8,363 nt of DNA from Pseudomonadota bacterium. Lineage in GTDB: Bacteria; Pseudomonadota; Alphaproteobacteria; ATCC43930; CGMCC-115725. Below are positions 5,216 to 8,363 of this stretch, piece after piece. The stretch is from contig JAJYIC010000097.1 of NCBI GenBank assembly GCA_021790295.1, forward strand, positions 1-8,363. Reading direction: 5' to 3'. A model generated the notes under the pieces. It was given only the letters and a program-made list of their open reading frames with translations, was not told where the DNA came from and did no database searches. Position 1 is the first letter of the stretch. Every line of letters starts with the position of its first letter. Made by a program: the position numbers and the translations under genes.

Positions 5216-7060
5216 GTGAGCCCGGCCGAGCCGCCTCAGGGCACGCCTTTTTCGGAAAGAAGCGCGGCGGCTCTGGCGGCAGGGCGCAGGCTCATCGCCG
5301 ACGGGCGTTTCGAGGAAGCCGCCCTACGCCTTCTCGAAGCCGCAAGCGCCAACCCTTCCGATCCCGAAATCCTCTTCGAAATCGGTTGCGCCGAAGAGGG
5401 CCGCAAGCGCTGGGAAGAGGCGTCCCGGTATTTCGCGCGCGCCGTTGCCCTCGCGCCCGATTGGGCAAAGGCGCGCACGCGTTGGGGCGCTCTTCTCTTT
5501 CGCCTCGGCAACAGTGAAGAGGCGCTGGCGCAAACGAAGGCGGCCTTGCGCCTCGACCCGCAATCGGCTGAGGCGCATCGTCTTCATGGCGCCGTCTTTT
5601 ATCGGCGCCGGCGCTTTGCCGAGGCGGCCGCCGCATTCAAAACCTGGGCGAAAGCCGCCCCGAAAGAGGCCGAGGCTCTTTTCTCCGAGGGACGCGCGCT
5701 GTTGATGACGGGAGAGCGAAAGGCGGCGGCAAACGCCTTCCGCCGCGCTGCCGAACGCGATTTCGGCCTCCTCCGCGCGCATCTTTTTCTCGCCCGTATG
5801 GCGCTTGCCGAAAAGAAATTGGCGAAGGCCGAAAGGCATCTCAAAGACGCGCTCCAGTGCCGGCCGCAAAGAGCGATCCTTTTGGCGCTACTCGCCAAGG
5901 TGCTGTTGCGGCGCTCGCGCCTCCAGGCGGCGGGGAGCCGCGCGCGTGCGGCGCTTGCTTTGGACCCCGGGTGCGACACCGCCGCTCTCGTCGTCGCCGA
6001 ACTTCACATCGTCGATGGCGAATGGGCAAAAGCACTCCCGATCCTCAGCACTCTTGCCGAAAAGCGTCCGGATTGGGCGGAATTGCGCGCTCTCGACGCG
6101 CGTTTTCCCGAGGTCTCCCCGCGCCAGGCTGCGAGCGCCGGCGCGGCGCGCATCCGCGCGGCAGAGCCGCGCCTTCCGCAAACTCCTTTGCCCGCACCGC
6201 AGGAACAACGCCCCTTCGCTTTCGAAAAGGCCGATTTCGCCATCGTTTCCCCGGGTCCGGGCCTCGGCGTGGCGGCGATCGAGGCGCCCTCCCCTTATAG
6301 AGCGGGCGATATCCTCGATCAGTTATTCCTTTTGCGCGCCCTTATTCTGCGCCAGCTCCGGCTGCATTATCGCGAGACGCGCGTGGGCTTCCTTTTGGAA
6401 TATGTGCGCCCGCTCGTGGTCATGATCCTGCATACGATCGTCTTCACCGCGTTGAACAAAAGGATGCCGGCAAAAATCCCGGTCGAATTGTTCGTGATCG
6501 GTTCGTTTACGATATGGTTTGCCTGCGTTCATGTGATACGCGGCACGATGCACGCCAGAACGAAGGCGACGGGGGTTCCCGGAGTGACGGAAACCCATCT
6601 GGACATCGCCAGGACAGTCTGGGAATTCCTGTCGATGTTTAGCTTATGTATCGCGTGCGTTTATCTGTTGAAGATTTTCGGGTTTCCGGTGCCTTTCCCG
6701 AATATCCCGCAAACCGTCCTCTATTTCATTCTTGCCGTCTTGTTGGGGTTGGGGTTCGGGCTCATCTTTCGGGCCCTTTCGCGGCGTTTTCCGTCGACGG
6801 AGGCGCTGCACAAGAACTTCATTTGGATTTTGTACCTGACCTCCGGACATTATTATTCGATAGCCTACGGCCGTCATGGGCTTGCCGATTATCTTTGGTG
6901 GAATCCGTTGCTTCATCTTTCGGAGATGGAAAGGCGGGCGCTTTACCCCGGCTACCCGACGGAACTCGTCACGCTTTGGTATCCGGCGGTGATGGCCGCC
7001 GGATTTATCATCTTCGGCCTTCTTTTGGACAAATGGACACGCCATCTGGCTCACGATTGA
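5216..7060 (+). CDS. kpsM: TPR-repeat / KpsM-like capsule ABC transporter permease fusion
   Basis: A 614-residue inner-membrane protein. Residues 361-614 form a permease of the KpsM/CtrC/BexB ABC-2 family, which moves lipid-linked capsular polysaccharide across the inner membrane. The domain opens YRAGDILDQLFLLRALILRQ and has six hydrophobic segments near 397-414, 421-441, 468-490, 501-522, 534-552 and 587-606; its 254 residues match the usual length of a whole KpsM. Residues about 17-290 are roughly eight tetratricopeptide repeats of about 34 residues (for example EEASRYFARAVALAPDWAKA and SEEALAQTKAALRLDPQSAE), predicted cytoplasmic, joined by a Pro/Ala-rich linker (about 295-360). Ordinary KpsM has no TPR part. 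The GTG start follows GAGGGAGGG at a 5-base spacing. The two halves differ in base composition (about 69% GC at 5401-5580 against about 51% at 6601-6900). The 3' end overlaps the ATPase gene by 28 bases. The TPR part may dock glycan-synthesis enzymes, but its partner is unknown. Confidence 0.9.
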   Translation: MSPAEPPQGTPFSERSAAALAAGRRLIADGRFEEAALRLLEAASANPSDPEILFEIGCAEEGRKRWEEASRYFARAVALAPDWAKARTRWGALLFRLGNSEEALAQTKAALRLDPQSAEAHRLHGAVFYRRRRFAEAAAAFKTWAKAAPKEAEALFSEGRALLMTGERKAAANAFRRAAERDFGLLRAHLFLARMALAEKKLAKAERHLKDALQCRPQRAILLALLAKVLLRRSRLQAAGSRARAALALDPGCDTAALVVAELHIVDGEWAKALPILSTLAEKRPDWAELRALDARFPEVSPRQAASAGAARIRAAEPRLPQTPLPAPQEQRPFAFEKADFAIVSPGPGLGVAAIEAPSPYRAGDILDQLFLLRALILRQLRLHYRETRVGFLLEYVRPLVVMILHTIVFTALNKRMPAKIPVELFVIGSFTIWFACVHVIRGTMHARTKATGVPGVTETHLDIARTVWEFLSMFSLCIACVYLLKIFGFPVPFPNIPQTVLYFILAVLLGLGFGLIFRALSRRFPSTEALHKNFIWILYLTSGHYYSIAYGRHGLADYLWWNPLLHLSEMERRALYPGYPTELVTLWYPAVMAAGFIIFGLLLDKWTRHLAHD

Positions 7061-7701
7061 TCGGACTCGTCGGGGTGGCGAAAAGTTTCGCTCTCAAAGG
7101 GCATGCGCCTTGCGTGGTTTTCCGCCCGACGACGATCTCCCTTCCCGCCGATCGCCGCCTCGCCGTTCTCGGCGGCAAAAGCGAGGGCAAGACGATCCTT
7201 CTCCAGCTTTTGGCGCGAAGCGAAAAACCCGATTTCGGCGAGGTGGTGACGCGCTTGCGTCTTTCTCCGGTCGTCAATGCCGATCGCATCTTCCACCGCG
7301 AACTGAGCGCGCTCGAAAACGTCCGCTTTTACGCGAGAAGGTTTGGCGTCGGCGAAGATCGCCTGATTGTGGCGATGGACAATTTCCACCCTCTAAGCGC
7401 CTATCTGGACGAGCGCGTGGGGGATCTCTCGCAGAAACAGCGGCGCAGCACCGAGGCAGCCCTGGTGGCGGCTCTCGGTTTCGATTGCTATCTTGTAGAC
7501 GACATCGGATTGTTCGACCCCGAGCTTATCGAACGCACGTTCGAGGCGGCGACGCGGCGGGGCGGCGGCGTGATCTTCGCCGCAACCGGGGCGCGCCATG
7601 CGCGCCGCTACGGCGATTGCGCCGTCGTCATCCACGATCACACCCTTCACCCTTTCCCTCGCATCGAAGAGGCGATCCGGTTTTATGAAAGAGGATTATG
7701 A
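7033..7701 (+). CDS. kpsT: KpsT-like capsule ABC transporter ATP-binding protein with degenerate motifs
   Basis: A 222-residue nucleotide-binding subunit expected to pair with the permease encoded just upstream and drive capsule export; the length is normal for KpsT/CtrD. Walker A is present as GGKSEGKT (residues 47-54). The other motifs depart from consensus: the Q-loop Gln aligns with His88; the signature is LSQKQ (132-136) and lacks its Gly; Walker B is YLVDD (153-157), with Asp157 in place of the catalytic Glu; the switch His aligns with Thr185 (AATGARHARR). The segment ALENVRFYARRFG and the ending IEEAIRFYERG fit the KpsT/BexA subfamily. ATG 7033 was chosen: it lies 28 bases inside the permease gene and gives a standard N-terminus. 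A TTG at 7057 overlapping the permease stop is a less likely alternative. Hydrolysis may be slow, or the protein may pair with another ATPase; the motif alignment was made by eye. Confidence 0.88.
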   Translation: MDTPSGSRLIGLVGVAKSFALKGHAPCVVFRPTTISLPADRRLAVLGGKSEGKTILLQLLARSEKPDFGEVVTRLRLSPVVNADRIFHRELSALENVRFYARRFGVGEDRLIVAMDNFHPLSAYLDERVGDLSQKQRRSTEAALVAALGFDCYLVDDIGLFDPELIERTFEAATRRGGGVIFAATGARHARRYGDCAVVIHDHTLHPFPRIEEAIRFYERGL

Positions 7702-7709
7702 AAGAGGAT
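7685..7709 (+). repeat. Tandem 13-base repeat at the kpsT-kpsE junction
   Basis: ATGAAAGAGGATT (7685-7697) is followed immediately by ATGAAAGAGGAT (7698-7709). The second copy supplies the start codon of the kpsE-like gene, and the first encodes the last residues of the ATPase. With a single copy the ATPase would end at TAA one residue earlier, and the kpsE-like start would lie inside it with a 14-base overlap. A replication-slippage duplication would explain the present ATGA overlap. Confidence 0.8.
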
Positions 7710-8363
7710 AACGAGGCGGAAGAACCCGGCTCCTTGACTTTCAAGGACGCCGTTCCGCCCGCGCGCAAAGAGAAAGGGCGCCGCCGGCGGCAGGGGCAAG
7801 AGCGCCAGCCGCCCTCCGCGCCTCAAAGCGCCGAAAGTCCGTCGGCCGCGCCTTTAAAGCGCCGGCCGCGCCGCGAAGGCAAAGGGCGTCGCCGCCAACT
7901 CCCGCCTGAGAAGGGCCTGCCGCCGAGCCCCGCGCCGGGCGTCGCGCCCCCCTCACCTTCCGAGCGTGCGCCCGCACCTGCGGGCGTGTGGGGCCGGCTT
8001 GCCCGCCGTCCCGACCCCGAAGACTCTCTGCCTGCGGCAGCGCCGGCGCCAAGCCTTGCCGGCCCTCTCGCGCCCTGGCCCGAACCGGGCGAGCATGTCC
8101 AGGTCCTCCTCGCCATGCGGCGCAGCCATAAACGCCGCTTTCTTTTGCGGATGGCGCTTTTTTGCGGTCTGCCGACGCTTTTCGCCGCGTTTTACATGTT
8201 CTTTCTCGCCTCGCCCCGTTACGTCTCGCAATTTCAGGTGACCTACCAGACCTACCAGGCGCCGCAGAAACTCTCTCAAGGGCTTGTCCAAAGCGTCCTC
8301 GGGACAAGCCAAAACAACCTTGTGGATCTCGGCGTCGTGCTTTACGAATATGTGAGGTCTCCG
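7698..8363 (+). CDS. kpsE: KpsE/CtrB-like capsule export inner-membrane protein (partial, C-terminus off the right edge)
   Basis: The first 222 codons of a polysaccharide co-polymerase (PCP-3) family protein that links the KpsMT transporter to the outer-membrane export channel. The frame is open to the window edge. Residues 1 to about 146 are Pro/Arg/Ala/Lys-rich, without hydrophobic segments, and probably a disordered cytoplasmic region. One transmembrane helix follows at about 148-170 (RMALFCGLPTLFAAFYMFFL), then SPRYVSQFQVTYQ, the usual start of the periplasmic part in KpsE/RkpR/CtrB proteins, and SQGLVQSVLG with VLYEYVRSP. In relatives the cytoplasmic N-terminus is generally much shorter. 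The ATG shares its last two bases with the ATPase TGA (ATGA, a 4-base overlap), which indicates translational coupling; the nearest purine-rich site, AGAGGA, sits only 2 bases away, so re-initiation is likely. The missing C-terminus should hold the periplasmic coiled coil and second transmembrane helix. Confidence 0.87.
   Translation, partial: MKEDNEAEEPGSLTFKDAVPPARKEKGRRRRQGQERQPPSAPQSAESPSAAPLKRRPRREGKGRRRQLPPEKGLPPSPAPGVAPPSPSERAPAPAGVWGRLARRPDPEDSLPAAAPAPSLAGPLAPWPEPGEHVQVLLAMRRSHKRRFLLRMALFCGLPTLFAAFYMFFLASPRYVSQFQVTYQTYQAPQKLSQGLVQSVLGTSQNNLVDLGVVLYEYVRSP

Noticed and set aside
5169..5219. 16-residue leader peptide whose TGA overlaps the GTG of the kpsM-like gene
   Set aside because: No ribosome-binding site precedes its ATG, and the kpsM-like gene has a strong site of its own, so the overlap is probably chance.
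6646..7032. Upstream in-frame extension of the ATPase to 6646
   Set aside because: It would overlap most of the permease membrane region and adds no ATPase-like sequence; ATG 7033 gives the normal family length.

Overview
The window reads as chromosome of a GC-rich Gram-negative bacterium, most likely an alphaproteobacterium of the Hyphomicrobiales (Rhizobiales) type. The reasons are GC-rich coding sequence, a FixK/FNR-type box upstream of a CBS-domain gene, an ArfB-type rescue factor and a KpsMTE-type capsule exporter. No mobile element, tRNA, rRNA or CRISPR array was recognised. Family assignments rest on motifs read by eye, not on database searches.

Left part (1-1851, minus strand): the first 432 codons of a large DmdC-like acyl-CoA dehydrogenase that runs off the left edge just after its predicted catalytic Glu, preceded by a short CBS-pair protein. 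The CBS gene has a well-formed candidate promoter: a FixK/FNR-type box centred at -41.5 relative to the start inferred from a TAGAAT -10 box, which suggests induction under low oxygen. A 502-base non-coding stretch (1852-2353) separates these genes from everything to the right, which lies on the plus strand.

Middle (2354-4975, plus strand): arfB, a GGQ peptidyl-tRNA hydrolase that rescues stalled ribosomes; then a 474-residue fusion of a PAPS-type sulfotransferase and a class I SAM methyltransferase; then a 141-residue protein of unknown function behind its own sigma-70-like promoter. The methyltransferase part carries a sharply AT-rich patch (about 38% GC over 3931-4070).

Right part (5216-8363, plus strand): a tightly packed, translationally coupled capsule-export operon. 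The first gene fuses about eight TPR repeats to a KpsM-like ABC-2 permease. It overlaps by 28 bases a KpsT-like ATPase that keeps Walker A but has substitutions in the Q-loop, signature, Walker B glutamate and switch histidine. That gene overlaps by 4 bases a KpsE/CtrB-like co-polymerase with an unusually long basic, proline-rich cytoplasmic N-terminus, cut by the right edge.

Taken together, the right two thirds looks like part of a surface-polysaccharide locus: the sulfotransferase-methyltransferase may decorate the glycan or a linked acceptor, and the KpsMTE-like system would export it. The most unusual points are the TPR-permease fusion, the degenerate ATPase and the sulfotransferase-methyltransferase fusion. 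Together they suggest a divergent version of the KpsMTE exporter.
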